Numbered from the stretch's first letter, positions 33,793-42,530 are shown. The stretch is 64,000 bases of DNA from Mycolicibacterium arabiense (GCF_010731815.2 NZ_AP022593.1:3286001-3350000), one strand, 5' to 3'. Notes: a model not told the origin generated them from the sequence alone. Numbers and translations are program-made.

Positions 33793-34962
33793 ATGGCCGT
33801 ACCTTTGCGCACCCACCAACTTGACGACGACGAGGCCATGCTGGTCGAGACCGTCCGCGCCTTTGTCGACCGCGACGTCAAGCCCACCGTGCGCGACGTC
33901 GAACACGCCAACGCCTACCCCGAGACGTGGATCGAGCAGATGAAGCAGCTCGGCATCTACGGCCTCGCCGTGCCCGAGGACTTCGGCGGCACGCCGGTGT
34001 CTACCCGCTGCTACGCACTGGTCACCCAGGAACTCGCCCGCGGCTGGATGAGCCTGGCGGGCGCGATGGGCGGGCATACCGTCGTCGCAAAGCTGATCGA
34101 CCTGTTCGGTACCGAGGAGCAGAAGCAGCGCTACCTGCCGTCGATGGCGACCGGCGCACTGCGCGCGACGATGGCGCTCACCGAACCGGGCGGCGGATCG
34201 GACCTGCAGGCCATGACCACGATCGCGCGGCCCGACGGCACCGACCTGGTGATCAATGGCGCCAAGACCTGGATCTCGAACGCCCGTCGTTCCGGCCTGA
34301 TTGCGCTGCTGTGCAAGACCGACCCCACCGCGACGCCCAAGCACCGGGGGATCTCGATCGTGCTGGCGGAGCACGGAGAGGGCCTGACGGTTTCGCGTGA
34401 CCTGCCCAAGCTGGGCTACAAGGGCGTCGAGTCCTGCGAGCTGTCGTTCGACGACTACCGGGTGCCTGCATCGGCGGTGCTCGGCGGCGAACCGGGACGC
34501 GGGTTCGCGCAGATGATGAAGGGCCTCGAGACCGGGCGCATCCAGGTGGCGGCGCGCGCGCTCGGCGTGGCCACCGCGGCGCTGGAGGACGCACTCGCGT
34601 ACGCGCAGGATCGGGAGAGCTTCGGGCAGCCCATCTGGAAGCACCAGGCCGTCGGGCACTACCTCGCCGACATGGCCACCAAACTCACCGCAGCCCGCCA
34701 ACTGGTCTTCCACGCCGCCGACCGCTACGACAGCGGGGAGCGCGCCGACATGGAGGCGGGCATGGCCAAGCTGTTCGCCTCGGAGACCGCGATGGAGATC
34801 GCGCTCAACGCCGTGCGCATCCACGGCGGCTACGGCTACTCCACCGAGTACGACGTCGAACGGTACTTCCGCGACGCGCCGCTGATGATCGTCGGCGAGG
34901 GCACCAACGAGATCCAGCGCAACGTGATCGCCGCACAGCTGGTGGCACGCGGCGGCCTGTGA
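33793..34962 (+). CDS. acyl-CoA dehydrogenase
   Basis: A 389-residue FAD enzyme. Landmarks: MALTEPGGGSDLQAM (FAD/substrate), NGAKTWISNARRSGL, RESFGQPIWKHQAVGHYLADM, the HGGYGYSTEYDVERYFRDAP helix and EGTNEIQRNVIA at the C-terminus. ATG 33793 and an in-frame ATG at 33781 are both possible. The GntR regulator starts inside its stop codon (GTGA). With the divergent hydratase it gives the first two steps of a beta-oxidation-like route under that regulator. Confidence 0.92.
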   Translation: MAVPLRTHQLDDDEAMLVETVRAFVDRDVKPTVRDVEHANAYPETWIEQMKQLGIYGLAVPEDFGGTPVSTRCYALVTQELARGWMSLAGAMGGHTVVAKLIDLFGTEEQKQRYLPSMATGALRATMALTEPGGGSDLQAMTTIARPDGTDLVINGAKTWISNARRSGLIALLCKTDPTATPKHRGISIVLAEHGEGLTVSRDLPKLGYKGVESCELSFDDYRVPASAVLGGEPGRGFAQMMKGLETGRIQVAARALGVATAALEDALAYAQDRESFGQPIWKHQAVGHYLADMATKLTAARQLVFHAADRYDSGERADMEAGMAKLFASETAMEIALNAVRIHGGYGYSTEYDVERYFRDAPLMIVGEGTNEIQRNVIAAQLVARGGL

Positions 34963-35684
34963 GCGTGAAACCACCCCCGGCGTATCAGGCCCTGCGGCAA
35001 CGGCTTCGGGACGAGATCGCCTCGGGTGCCTACCGGGATGGCGCCCGGTTGCCGACGGAGTCCGAACTCGTCGAGCGGTTCGGGTTGTCTCGGCAGACCG
35101 TGCGACGGGCGTTCCAGGACCTGGTCTCCGAGGGCGCGGTGTACCGCGTGCCGGGCCGGGGTACGTTCGTTAACGAACGCTACCTGCGTCAGCTCGGCTC
35201 GATCGAGGATCTGATGAGCCTGTCCGACGACACCACGATGGAGGTGACGTCGGGTCTGCGGCGGCAAGTCGACGTCGAGGCCGCCAGCCGACTGCGCCTC
35301 GACGACGACGTCGTGTTCGCGGTGTCCTTCCGGCGGCTACACGAAGGCGTGCCCTTCGGCGTCACGCGGGTGTCACTCCCCGAGGCCGTGGCGCGGCCGG
35401 TGCTCGACGCCGCCGAGACCCAGACCGGCGCGGTGAGCACCACCACGATCATCGGCCTCATCGAACCGCACCTGGCCGAGCCGATCGCCGAAGCGGCGCA
35501 ATCGATCACGGTGGGCGCGGCCGACCCGGAGGTGGCCGAGGCCGTCGGCTGCGCGACCGGTCACCCCATGCTGCGCGTCGACCGGCTGTACTCCGATTCG
35601 TCCGGCGCCCCCGTCGAGCTGGCGGTCAGCCACTTCCTGCCCGAGCAGTACACCTATCGCGTGACCCTGCGCCGCTCGCGCTGA
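34959..35684 (+). CDS. GntR family regulator (UTRA domain)
   Basis: A 241-residue regulator. The winged helix covers about residues 8-70 (YQALRQRLRDEIASG, LPTESELVERFGLSRQTVRRAFQDL, RVPGRGTFV) and a UTRA domain the rest (MLRVDRLYSDSSGAPVELAVSHF). GTG 34959 overlaps the acyl-CoA dehydrogenase stop, so it is made with that enzyme and likely controls the hydratase/dehydrogenase promoter region at 33742-33792. It ends six bases before the first copy of the 49-bp repeat. Confidence 0.9.
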   Translation: MSVKPPPAYQALRQRLRDEIASGAYRDGARLPTESELVERFGLSRQTVRRAFQDLVSEGAVYRVPGRGTFVNERYLRQLGSIEDLMSLSDDTTMEVTSGLRRQVDVEAASRLRLDDDVVFAVSFRRLHEGVPFGVTRVSLPEAVARPVLDAAETQTGAVSTTTIIGLIEPHLAEPIAEAAQSITVGAADPEVAEAVGCATGHPMLRVDRLYSDSSGAPVELAVSHFLPEQYTYRVTLRRSR

Positions 35685-35689
35685 GCGGC

Positions 35690-35738
35690 GATTCGTGGAA
35701 CATTTCCCGCGCTCACCGCAGGTGATACTCCACGAATC
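35690..35738. repeat. 49-bp palindromic repeat, copy A
   Basis: Outer arms GATTCGTGGA (35690-35699) and TCCACGAATC (35729-35738) pair perfectly; an inner stem CGC..GCG closes a five-base loop CTCAC. A second copy lies at 37160-37208, the same length and orientation with five differences. The right end runs into the TGA of the SnoaL-like gene at 35737-35739. It lies between convergent genes and could act as a terminator. Confidence 0.85.
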
Positions 35739-36081
35739 ACGCCGTCGAGGTGCCCGTCCAGTACTCGACGATGCGCTCACCGTCGAGGCGCAGGATGTCG
35801 TTGCCGGTGAAGCGCGTCTCGCCGGTCTCGAGCCGTCCGACGCCGGTCCAGCGGCCCACCACGAAGTCGCCGTCGCGCAGCGGGCCGAGTTCGATCTGAA
35901 AGGTCAACTCGGCGAACATCTCTCGAGTCGTCTGCACGATCGCCGCCAGCTCGTCGCGACCGCGCACGTCCCGGTCGGGCCAGTGCCCCACGAAGTCGTC
36001 GGCGACGAGGTCGTCGGCTACCCGACCGGCGGACCACACCTCGTCGATCCACCGCTGGAATACGTCGGTGCTCTGGGTCAT
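35737..36081 (-). CDS. SnoaL-like (NTF2-fold) protein
   Basis: A 114-residue single-domain protein of the SnoaL/ester-cyclase group: DVFQRWIDEVWSAGRVADDLVADDFVGHWPDRDVRGRDEL at the start and the late VVGRWTGVGRLETGETRFTGNDILRLDGERIVEYW strands. These small NTF2-fold proteins form a pocket for hydrophobic molecules and may or may not be enzymes. The start has GAGAGGAG a few bases before ATG 36081. The DoxX-like gene lies 32 bases upstream on the same strand. Its stop codon is inside repeat copy A. Confidence 0.85.
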   Translation of the reverse strand: MTQSTDVFQRWIDEVWSAGRVADDLVADDFVGHWPDRDVRGRDELAAIVQTTREMFAELTFQIELGPLRDGDFVVGRWTGVGRLETGETRFTGNDILRLDGERIVEYWTGTSTA

Positions 36082-36113
36082 GGGAGTTCTCCTCTCCGTT
36101 CCTCGATTCTCGG

Positions 36114-36473
36114 CTAGATCAGGAAGCAGTAGACGCCGACGGCAACGCAGACGACGAGCATGCCGGTGGCGTTGAGGAACAGGTTGCGGCCGAAGTCCCG
36201 CGCCCGCACGTGTGCCGCGATCGCGCACAGGAAGTAGACCACCAGCGCCGCGCAGGTGACTGCCCCGAGGTACGGGATCCACAGCCCCGCAACCAGTCCG
36301 GCGGCCGCTGCGAACTTGATCGGGGACATGAGCCACCACAGCCGGCGCGGCCACCCGACGCCCGCGAAGCACTCCGCGATGAACGCAGCGGGCTTCAGGC
36401 ACATCAGCGCGTCGACGAACTGCACCACGGCCAACGCGATGATCGGCCACTGCGGATCTGGCAGCGATGTCAC
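36114..36473 (-). CDS. DoxX-like small membrane protein
   Basis: A 119-residue protein with four predicted membrane helices (IIALAVVQFVDALMCL, LWWLMSPIKFAAAAGLVAG, YLGAVTCAALVVYFLCAIAAHV, NLFLNATGMLVVCVAVGVYCF) of the DoxX/SURF4-like type. GTG 36473 has GGAGGA eight bases upstream. First gene of a two-gene operon with the SnoaL-like gene, with the TetR-type operator at 36500-36517 in its promoter. Function unknown; such proteins often go with oxidative or solvent stress genes. Confidence 0.82.
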   Translation of the reverse strand: MTSLPDPQWPIIALAVVQFVDALMCLKPAAFIAECFAGVGWPRRLWWLMSPIKFAAAAGLVAGLWIPYLGAVTCAALVVYFLCAIAAHVRARDFGRNLFLNATGMLVVCVAVGVYCFLI

Positions 36474-36499
36474 GGCCGGCGTCCTCCGTTCAAATCAAA

Positions 36500-36517
36500 C
36501 CATACGGTACGGTATGC
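36500..36517. promoter_or_regulatory. TetR operator, DoxX promoter copy
   Basis: CCATAC-GGTACG-GTATGC. It matches the site at 37139-37156 in both arms except the last base. The minus-strand TATGGT it contains fits a -10 element for the DoxX-like gene, so binding would block transcription. Confidence 0.75.
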
Positions 36518-36557
36518 TTTGCAGCGCGCGCTCGTCAAGGGCGACCGGGACTACGCG

Positions 36558-37130
36558 TCAGTCCCGAGCCTCGGGCACCAGGGTCAGCAGCGTCTCGTAC
36601 ACCCGCCGGAGTTCGTCCGCTCCGACCGGTGGGACGGCGACCGCTGCTCCGATCGCCACCAGGTACGGCAGCAGGGCCGCCGTCCTCGCGTCCTCCGGCG
36701 TCTGTGAGTACGGCAGCCACACCCGCTGCAGTGCAGCAAGCCGGGACCTGTCGATCCTCGCCTGCACCGCACGCACGTCGGGATCCCACGTCGCCCAGGC
36801 GCGCACCGCGAGTTCCAATTCGGGCCAATAGACTTCGTGCCGGTCGGGTGCCACCATCCGGGTGAGCTTGCCCAGCACCATGCGGATGTCACCTGGCGCC
36901 TCGACCTCACCGATCACGCGCTCCAGCGCCTCCACCGAGATGCTCTCGAAGTAGTCGAGCAGGTCCCGCTTGAAGCCGTCGGCGCCGTCGAAGTGGTGAT
37001 GGAATGACCCCTTCGACAGCTTGAGCTTGGCGGCGATCCGGTCGATGCGCACGGCGGTCGGCCCCTCGGCAGCCAGGACCTTCAGCCCGGCGTCCAGCCA
37101 CCGGGCTCGGGAGTCCGTGCGATTGACCAT
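36558..37130 (-). CDS. TetR family regulator
   Basis: A 190-residue repressor. The helix-turn-helix lies in the first 55 residues (RARWLDAGLKVLAAEGPTAVRIDRIAAKLKLSKGSFHHHF) and a helical ligand domain fills the rest. ATG 37130 is chosen over ATG 37142 because the latter lies inside the operator. TATGGT on the minus strand at 37138-37143 ends seven bases before ATG 37130, which suggests a leaderless transcript. Two matching palindromes, at its own start and before the DoxX-like gene 85 bases downstream, indicate control of both itself and that operon. Confidence 0.88.
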   Translation of the reverse strand: MVNRTDSRARWLDAGLKVLAAEGPTAVRIDRIAAKLKLSKGSFHHHFDGADGFKRDLLDYFESISVEALERVIGEVEAPGDIRMVLGKLTRMVAPDRHEVYWPELELAVRAWATWDPDVRAVQARIDRSRLAALQRVWLPYSQTPEDARTAALLPYLVAIGAAVAVPPVGADELRRVYETLLTLVPEARD

Positions 37131-37138
37131 GTTGCTGA

Positions 37139-37156
37139 CCATACCGAACCGTATGG
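37139..37156. promoter_or_regulatory. TetR operator, autoregulatory copy
   Basis: CCATAC-CGAACC-GTATGG, perfect 6-base arms. It covers the predicted -10 of the TetR gene. The same arms occur at 36500-36517. Confidence 0.75.
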
Positions 37157-37159
37157 CGT

Positions 37160-37208
37160 GATTCGTGGAGCATTTCCTGCGCTCACCGCAGGTAAGACTC
37201 CACAAATC
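37160..37208. repeat. 49-bp palindromic repeat, copy B
   Basis: Arms GATTCGTGGA (37160-37169) and TCCACAAATC (37199-37208), one mismatch, with a perfect inner stem CCTGCG..CGCAGG around CTCAC. It differs from copy A at five of 49 positions. As in copy A, the right end runs into the TGA (37207-37209) of a minus-strand gene, here the enoyl-CoA hydratase. Confidence 0.85.
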
Positions 37209-38091
37209 ACTCGGCGACGGCGTCGACGAGTTCCCACTCGAGCGCTGTCGCCGCGTCGATCGTCGCGCCCGAGAGCACCAGGTAGGCGGTGCGCCATCGC
37301 CCGATGCGACGGGTGACGCTCACCGTGCCGCCTGCACCGGGGAGCAGGCCGAGTGCGAGTTCCGGCAGCCCGAACACCGCGCCGGCCCGCGCCGTGACGT
37401 GACCGCAGAACGCGGCCATCTCCAGGCCGCTACCCAACACCTGGCCGTGCACCTCGGCGCGGCAGGCGGGCCCGAGGCGGGCGGTGATGGCTTCGAGCAC
37501 CAGCGCTGGGCTGTGCCGCGTGCGGGCCAGGTGCGCCGAGGCCGGATCGGCGAAGCTGCCGAACTCGGCGAGGTCACCGCCGCTGCAGAACGACGGCCCG
37601 TTGCCGGCGAGCACCAGCTCGCAGACCGACGGATCGACGCGCGCCACCTCCAGCGCCTCGAGCAGCGCGGCCCGAGCCGGTGTCGAGAAGGCGTTGTGCC
37701 GCTTGGGCCGGTTGAACCGCAGGTGCAGGGTGTCGCCGACGCGTTCGGCCACGACCGGGTCGGGTTCTGCGGGCAGGTGCGCCGGGCCGCGTTCGGCGAG
37801 CCAGCGTGCGAACTCCGGGCCGCCCTGCAGCGTCGAGTAGGCCAGCGACTCGGTGATCACGCCTGGGTACGCGGGTGCCGTCACGTCGACGGAACGCAGG
37901 ACGTCGTCGCACACCGCCGCCGCGTGCGGCCAGCGCGCGACGCGATCGCGGATGCGGTCCAGCGTCTCGGACGTCGACGCGACGGTGACGACCCGCCGGT
38001 CGTCGGTCGGCGACTCGCTCAGCGTGAACGTGGCGCTCTCGGCGCAGTCCGCGCCGACGAGACCGTCACCGGAGACGCGGAGGTGCTTCAC
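37207..38091 (-). CDS. enoyl-CoA hydratase/isomerase family protein
   Basis: A 294-residue crotonase-fold protein. It has LVLAGNGPSFCSGGDLAEFGSF (oxyanion-hole strand) and a second oxyanion region, EVHGQVLGSGLEMAAFCGHV. The usual catalytic glutamates are partly kept (FGLPELALGLLPGAGGT, Glu in PEL). An unusual N-terminal 100 residues precede the crotonase core, which starts at GDTLHLRFNRPKRHNAFS. GTG 38091 overlaps the FadD stop (GTGA), so both are coupled. It probably acts on the CoA ester made by that ligase. Confidence 0.87.
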   Translation of the reverse strand: MKHLRVSGDGLVGADCAESATFTLSESPTDDRRVVTVASTSETLDRIRDRVARWPHAAAVCDDVLRSVDVTAPAYPGVITESLAYSTLQGGPEFARWLAERGPAHLPAEPDPVVAERVGDTLHLRFNRPKRHNAFSTPARAALLEALEVARVDPSVCELVLAGNGPSFCSGGDLAEFGSFADPASAHLARTRHSPALVLEAITARLGPACRAEVHGQVLGSGLEMAAFCGHVTARAGAVFGLPELALGLLPGAGGTVSVTRRIGRWRTAYLVLSGATIDAATALEWELVDAVAE

Positions 38092-39608
38092 GAGTACTTC
38101 TTGACCAACTCCTGCTTGTACAGCTTGCCGGTGTCGGTGCGGGGCAGCTGCGCCTCGAACGAGATGGATCGCGGACACTTGTAGTGCGCCAGGCGATCTC
38201 GCAGCCAGCCCAGGAGTTCCTCGGCGAACGCGTCGGTGGCGTCGGCCTCGTCGACGGTCTGCACGACGCCCTTGACCCGCTGGCCCATCTCCTCGTCGGG
38301 AACGCCGAATACCGCGGCGTCCATCACCTTCGGATGGGTGACGAGCATGTTCTCGGCTTCCTGCGGATAGATGTTCACGCCGCCGGAGATGATCATGTGG
38401 TGCCTGCGGTCGGTGAGGTAGAGGTAGCCCTCCTCGTCGACGTAACCGATGTCGCCCACCGTCTTCCAGCCGCGCGAGTCCCGCGACGACGCCGTCTTGT
38501 CGGGATCGTTGAGGTACTCGAAGTCGAAGCCGCCCTCGAAGAAGATCTCACCGGGCTGCCCTGGCGGCAGTTCCTCGCCGTTCTCGTCGAGGATGTGGAC
38601 GGGACCGGCCATGGATCGGCCGACCGACCCGGGGTGGGTCAGCCACTCCTCCGCGGTGATCAGCGTGGAGCCGTGCGCCTCCGAGGACGCGTAGTACTCG
38701 TCGACGATCGGGCCCCACCAGTCGATCATCTGCTTCTTGATCTCCACCGGGCACGGCGCTGCGGCATGCATGACCCGCTCGAGGCTGGAGACGTCGTACG
38801 ACTCCCGCACGGACTGCGGCAGTTTCAGCATGCGGGTGAACATGACCGGGACGAACTGGCCGTGGGTGACCCGGTAGCGCTGGATCGCGTCGAGAGTGCC
38901 CTCGGCGTCGAACTTCTCGAGCACCACCGTCGTGATGCCCGCGGCCTGCACCTGCATCGACCACACCGACGGGGCGGTGTGATACAGCGGCGCGGGGCTG
39001 AGGTAGACCGCCTCGGGGTGCATCCAGAACCCGATGAGTGCGGCCATGAGGCCCGGCGACTCGGACGGCGGTACGTGCGGGAGTTCGCGTTTGATGCCCT
39101 TGGGCCGGCCCGTGGTACCGGACGAGTACTGCAGCAGATCGCCCTCGATCTCGTCGGCGATCGGCGTATCGGGATGGCCGGCGACGGCCTCCGGGTAGCG
39201 CTGCCAGCCGTCGAGGTCGCCGTCGGCGATCAGTAACAGGTCGGGTAGCCCGTCGATGAGGTGCTCGCCGAGTTCGGCGAGGGTCGCGACCAGCGCCACC
39301 GAGCCGACGATCGCCTTCGCGTTGCTGTTGCCGATGATGTAGGCCGCCTCGGCCGCGGTCAGGTGCGTGTTGATGGGCACGTAGTACAGCCCGGACCGTC
39401 GCGCCGCCCACATGACGGCATGCATGTGCTCGTTGTTCTCGAGGAGGATCGCGACCGCGTCGCCTTCGACGAGACCGGCCTGGCGGAAGTGGTGGGCCAG
39501 TCGATTGGCGCGTGCTTCCAGCTCGCCGAACGTCACCACCGTTCCGGACGGGTGCATGACGATGGCTGGCTTGTCCGGAGTGGCCAGGGCGGTATCGCGG
39601 ATCTGCAT
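38088..39608 (-). CDS. acyl-CoA synthetase (FadD4-like)
   Basis: A 506-residue ANL-superfamily ligase. Motifs: LLQYSSGTTGRPKGIKRE (P-loop), EYYASSEAHGST (A5), GWKTVGDIGYVDEEGYLYLTDRR (ribose-binding Asp and hinge) and LPRTDTGKLYKQEL with the catalytic Lys. ATG 39608 is the start. It forms an operon with the enoyl-CoA hydratase downstream. Its position near pckG agrees with fadD4 of M. tuberculosis, but I do not insist on that name. The palindrome CTTGAC-AGGC-GTCAAG about 53 bases upstream may be an operator. Confidence 0.9.
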   Translation of the reverse strand: MQIRDTALATPDKPAIVMHPSGTVVTFGELEARANRLAHHFRQAGLVEGDAVAILLENNEHMHAVMWAARRSGLYYVPINTHLTAAEAAYIIGNSNAKAIVGSVALVATLAELGEHLIDGLPDLLLIADGDLDGWQRYPEAVAGHPDTPIADEIEGDLLQYSSGTTGRPKGIKRELPHVPPSESPGLMAALIGFWMHPEAVYLSPAPLYHTAPSVWSMQVQAAGITTVVLEKFDAEGTLDAIQRYRVTHGQFVPVMFTRMLKLPQSVRESYDVSSLERVMHAAAPCPVEIKKQMIDWWGPIVDEYYASSEAHGSTLITAEEWLTHPGSVGRSMAGPVHILDENGEELPPGQPGEIFFEGGFDFEYLNDPDKTASSRDSRGWKTVGDIGYVDEEGYLYLTDRRHHMIISGGVNIYPQEAENMLVTHPKVMDAAVFGVPDEEMGQRVKGVVQTVDEADATDAFAEELLGWLRDRLAHYKCPRSISFEAQLPRTDTGKLYKQELVKKYS

Positions 39609-39863
39609 GGGCTGACTTTACGACGGCCCATCGCGCAGCTGAACCCCGAGGCCCGAAAAACTTGACAGGCGTCAAGGCCGCGGGGTCCGCGGCGCCGGGT
39701 GTGCACCCGTGCTGCGCATTACAGCAATGTCATACCGCCTTGCGGTCAAACGCCACGCATACCGTTATTGCACCGTAAACGTGGTTAAGGCTGTCATATG
39801 GGTTGTTGCCGGTGCGGAAATAGTTAATACTGGCGGTACTCACGACGACGACCGGGGATCACC
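39609..39863. other. divergent intergenic region with palindromes and a promoter
   Basis: 255 bases without a gene, more AT-rich to the right. CTTGAC-AGGC-GTCAAG at 39661-39676 is a perfect inverted repeat, a candidate operator. CCGCGG-GGT-CCGCGG at 39678-39692 and GGGTG-TG-CACCC just after form hairpins. TAATAC at 39825-39830 with TTGTTG 16 bases upstream is a likely promoter for the oxygenase-like gene. Confidence 0.5.
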
Positions 39864-40601
39864 ATGGCTGGGCTGTTGACGGCGGAACACACCGCACTGC
39901 AGGGCGACATCGGCGCGACTGCGCCCCACACCGCACGACGCGTCGAGGAGGTCGGCTACGCCGCACTGCCCGGCGTCGTCAGCGCCCGATGGCTCGACTC
40001 GGCCCGCAGTCTGGCCACCACGGTCAATCGGCCGGACGCCCAAGAGGTACTGCTCGAAGACATGACCGCGGGCGACGGCGAGGCGATCGACGCGTTGCTG
40101 GCCGACCCCGAACTGGCCGGCTTCCTCGAGTCCGTCGCGACCCGCCTGCACCCGAGGTCGGACCCCGACGACCGGCACGTCGACGTGTCACTGCGGATCA
40201 TCAACGGCCCCGACGAGGTCGAGCAGCCCCTGTGGTTCCACTACGACGCCACCGTCGTCACCGTGGTCTTTCCCATCGAGATCCCCGCCACCGGAGGGGA
40301 ACTGGTGCTGCACGCCAACCGCCGACCGTTCCGGCGCCTGGTGCTGAGCAACATCGTCGAGAAGATGGTGATGCAGAGCAACGCCTACCGGCGTCGCTTC
40401 CACGCGGGCGAACCGACCGCGGTGTCACTGGTCCCGGGCAACGCCTACGTCTTCTCGGGCTACCGGTCGTACCACGCCACGCTGCCCTGCCCGGTCGGTG
40501 CCAGGCGCATCACGCTGATGGTGCACTACAAGGACGCCCACGGCGGCAGCAAGATGCTGCGCGGCGCGAAGTCGCTGTACCACCGCGTGGCCGACGCCTA
40601 A
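39864..40601 (+). CDS. putative Fe(II)/2-oxoglutarate-dependent oxygenase
   Basis: A 245-residue protein. The double-stranded beta-helix pattern can be followed: PLWFHYDATVVTVVFPIE with His126 and Asp128 (HxD), SLVPGNAYVFSGYRSYHATLPCP with His204, and ARRITLMVHY with Arg214/215 to bind 2-oxoglutarate. Together these make the HxD...H...R set of phytanoyl-CoA-like and prolyl-hydroxylase-like oxygenases. GGGGAT precedes ATG 39864. It stands alone between fadD and pckG, divergent from the former. The substrate is unknown. Confidence is moderate because the motif reading is by eye only. Confidence 0.65.
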   Translation: MAGLLTAEHTALQGDIGATAPHTARRVEEVGYAALPGVVSARWLDSARSLATTVNRPDAQEVLLEDMTAGDGEAIDALLADPELAGFLESVATRLHPRSDPDDRHVDVSLRIINGPDEVEQPLWFHYDATVVTVVFPIEIPATGGELVLHANRRPFRRLVLSNIVEKMVMQSNAYRRRFHAGEPTAVSLVPGNAYVFSGYRSYHATLPCPVGARRITLMVHYKDAHGGSKMLRGAKSLYHRVADA

Positions 40602-40619
40602 GCAGCTCGAGCCCGAGGT

Positions 40620-42449
40620 TTACTCGGCCTCGGCCAGCCGGGTCTTCAGCGCGTCGAATTCGTCCTTGATGCCCGTCGGCAGCTTCTCCCCGACGAACTC
40701 GAACCACTCCTCGATCAGCGGCAGCTCGTTGCGCCACTCGTCGACACGGACGGCCAGCGCCTCGTCGACGTCGGCCGCATCGACGTCCAGACCGTCGAGG
40801 TCCAGGTCGGCCGCGGTGGGGACGATGCCGATCGGCGTGCTCTTGCCGTCGGCCTGATGCTCGATGCGCTCGACGGCCCACTTGAGCACGCGGCTGTTCT
40901 CACCGAAGCCGGGCCACAGGAACCGGCCGTCGTCGCCGCGGCGGAACCAGTTCACGAAGAACACGGCGGGCAGCTTCGACTCGTCGGCGTTCTTGCCGAG
41001 GTCGATCCAGTGCTGGAAGTAGTCGCCGACGTTGTAGCCGAGGAACGGCAGCATCGCCATCGGGTCGCGCCGCACGGTGCCGACCTTGCCTTCGGCGGCC
41101 GCGGTCTGCTCGGAGCCGAGCGTCGCGCCGATGAACACGCCGTGCTGCCAGTCGCGGGCCTGGGTGATCAGCGGCACCGTCGTCTTGCGTCGTCCGCCGA
41201 ACAGGATGGCCGAGATCGGCACGCCCTGCGGGTCGTCCCATTCCGGGGCCAGCGTCGGACACTGCGAGATCGGAGTGCAGTAGCGCGAATTGGGATGCGC
41301 TGCCTTGGTTTCCGTCTCCCGCAGGTTCCAGTCGTTGCCCTTCCAGTCGATCAGGTGATCGGGTTCGCCCTCGAGGCCCTCCCACCACACGTCACCGTCG
41401 TCGGTCTTGGCGACGTTGGTGAAGACGGTGTTGCCACCGGCGATGGTCTTCATCGCGTTGGGGTTGGAGTCCCAGTTGGTGCCGGGCGCGACGCCGAAGA
41501 AGCCGAACTCGGGATTGGTGGCGTAGAGCCTGCCGTCCTTGCCGAACCGCATCCACGCGATGTCGTCACCGACGGTCTCCGCGCGCCAGCCCGGGATGGT
41601 CGGCTGCAGCATCGCGAGGTTGGTCTTGCCGCACGCCGACGGGAAGGCCGCGGCGATGTAGTACGACTTGTTCTCCGGCGAGATCAGCTTGAGGATCAGC
41701 ATGTGCTCGGCGAGCCAGCCCTCGTCGTGTGCCATGGCCGAGGCGATGCGCAGCGAGTAGCACTTCTTGCCGAGCAGGGCGTTGCCGCCGTAGCCCGAGC
41801 CGAAGCTCCAGATCTCGCGGGTCTCGGGGAAGTGGCTGATGTACTTGGTGTCGTTGCACGGCCAGGGCACATCCTGCTGGCCCGGCTCGAGCGGAGCGCC
41901 GATCGAGTGCAGCGCCTTCACGAAGAAGCCGTCCTCCCCGATCTTGTCCAGAGCGGCCTTGCCCATCCGGGTCATGGTGCGCATGGACACGACGACGTAC
42001 TCGGAGTCGGTGATCTCGACGCCCAGCTTCGGGTCTTCGGCCTCGAGCGGACCCATGCAGAACGGGACGACCCACATGGTGCGGCCGCGCATGCTGCCGC
42101 GGTAGAGATCGGTCATGAGACCCCGCATTTCGGCGGGATCCATCCAGTTGTTGGTGGGGCCGGCGTCGATCTCGCGCTGAGAGCAGATGAAGGTGCGGGA
42201 CTCGACGCGGGCGACGTCGGACGGGTCCGACAGCGCGAGGTAGGAGTTGGGCTGCTTCTCCTGGTTGAGCTTCTGGAAGGTGCCAGCCTCGACGAGGTGC
42301 TCGGCGAGACGCTCGTACTCTTCCTGGGAGCCGTCGGCGAAGACGACCCGCTCCGGCTGAGTGAGTTCGGCAACCTCGCGAACCCACGCCAGAAGGCCCT
42401 CGTGCTTGGTCGGTGCGTCGTCCAGACCCGGAATGGTCGCTGCGGTCAT
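40620..42449 (-). CDS. pckG: phosphoenolpyruvate carboxykinase (GTP)
   Basis: A 609-residue GTP-dependent PEPCK that converts oxaloacetate and GTP to phosphoenolpyruvate, CO2 and GDP, the gate of gluconeogenesis during growth on fatty acids or cholesterol. Seen: [16 protein letters not shown] with the P-loop and the active-site Cys, [17 protein letters not shown] (kinase 2), ENxxx-type [18 protein letters not shown], and [12 protein letters not shown] 42449 is preceded by GGAG. Cytoplasmic. The surrounding beta-oxidation genes fit its metabolic role. It converges on the oxygenase-like gene with 18 bases between the stops. Confidence 0.97.
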   Translation of the reverse strand: MTAATIPGLDDAPTKHEGLLAWVREVAELTQPERVVFADGSQEEYERLAEHLVEAGTFQKLNQEKQPNSYLALSDPSDVARVESRTFICSQREIDAGPTNNWMDPAEMRGLMTDLYRGSMRGRTMWVVPFCMGPLEAEDPKLGVEITDSEYVVVSMRTMTRMGKAALDKIGEDGFFVKALHSIGAPLEPGQQDVPWPCNDTKYISHFPETREIWSFGSGYGGNALLGKKCYSLRIASAMAHDEGWLAEHMLILKLISPENKSYYIAAAFPSACGKTNLAMLQPTIPGWRAETVGDDIAWMRFGKDGRLYATNPEFGFFGVAPGTNWDSNPNAMKTIAGGNTVFTNVAKTDDGDVWWEGLEGEPDHLIDWKGNDWNLRETETKAAHPNSRYCTPISQCPTLAPEWDDPQGVPISAILFGGRRKTTVPLITQARDWQHGVFIGATLGSEQTAAAEGKVGTVRRDPMAMLPFLGYNVGDYFQHWIDLGKNADESKLPAVFFVNWFRRGDDGRFLWPGFGENSRVLKWAVERIEHQADGKSTPIGIVPTAADLDLDGLDVDAADVDEALAVRVDEWRNELPLIEEWFEFVGEKLPTGIKDEFDALKTRLAEAE

Positions 42450-42530
42450 GTGAAACTCCCCGTTCGCGGTGTTCCATCGAGATTAACTTGGGTGACATAC
42501 CCGCGGTTAATTGGGACTATGTCCGATCGC

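Noticed and set aside
35690..37208. The repeats A and B as terminal inverted repeats of an insertion sequence
   Set aside because: They lie in the same orientation, each is itself a palindrome, and no transposase lies between them.
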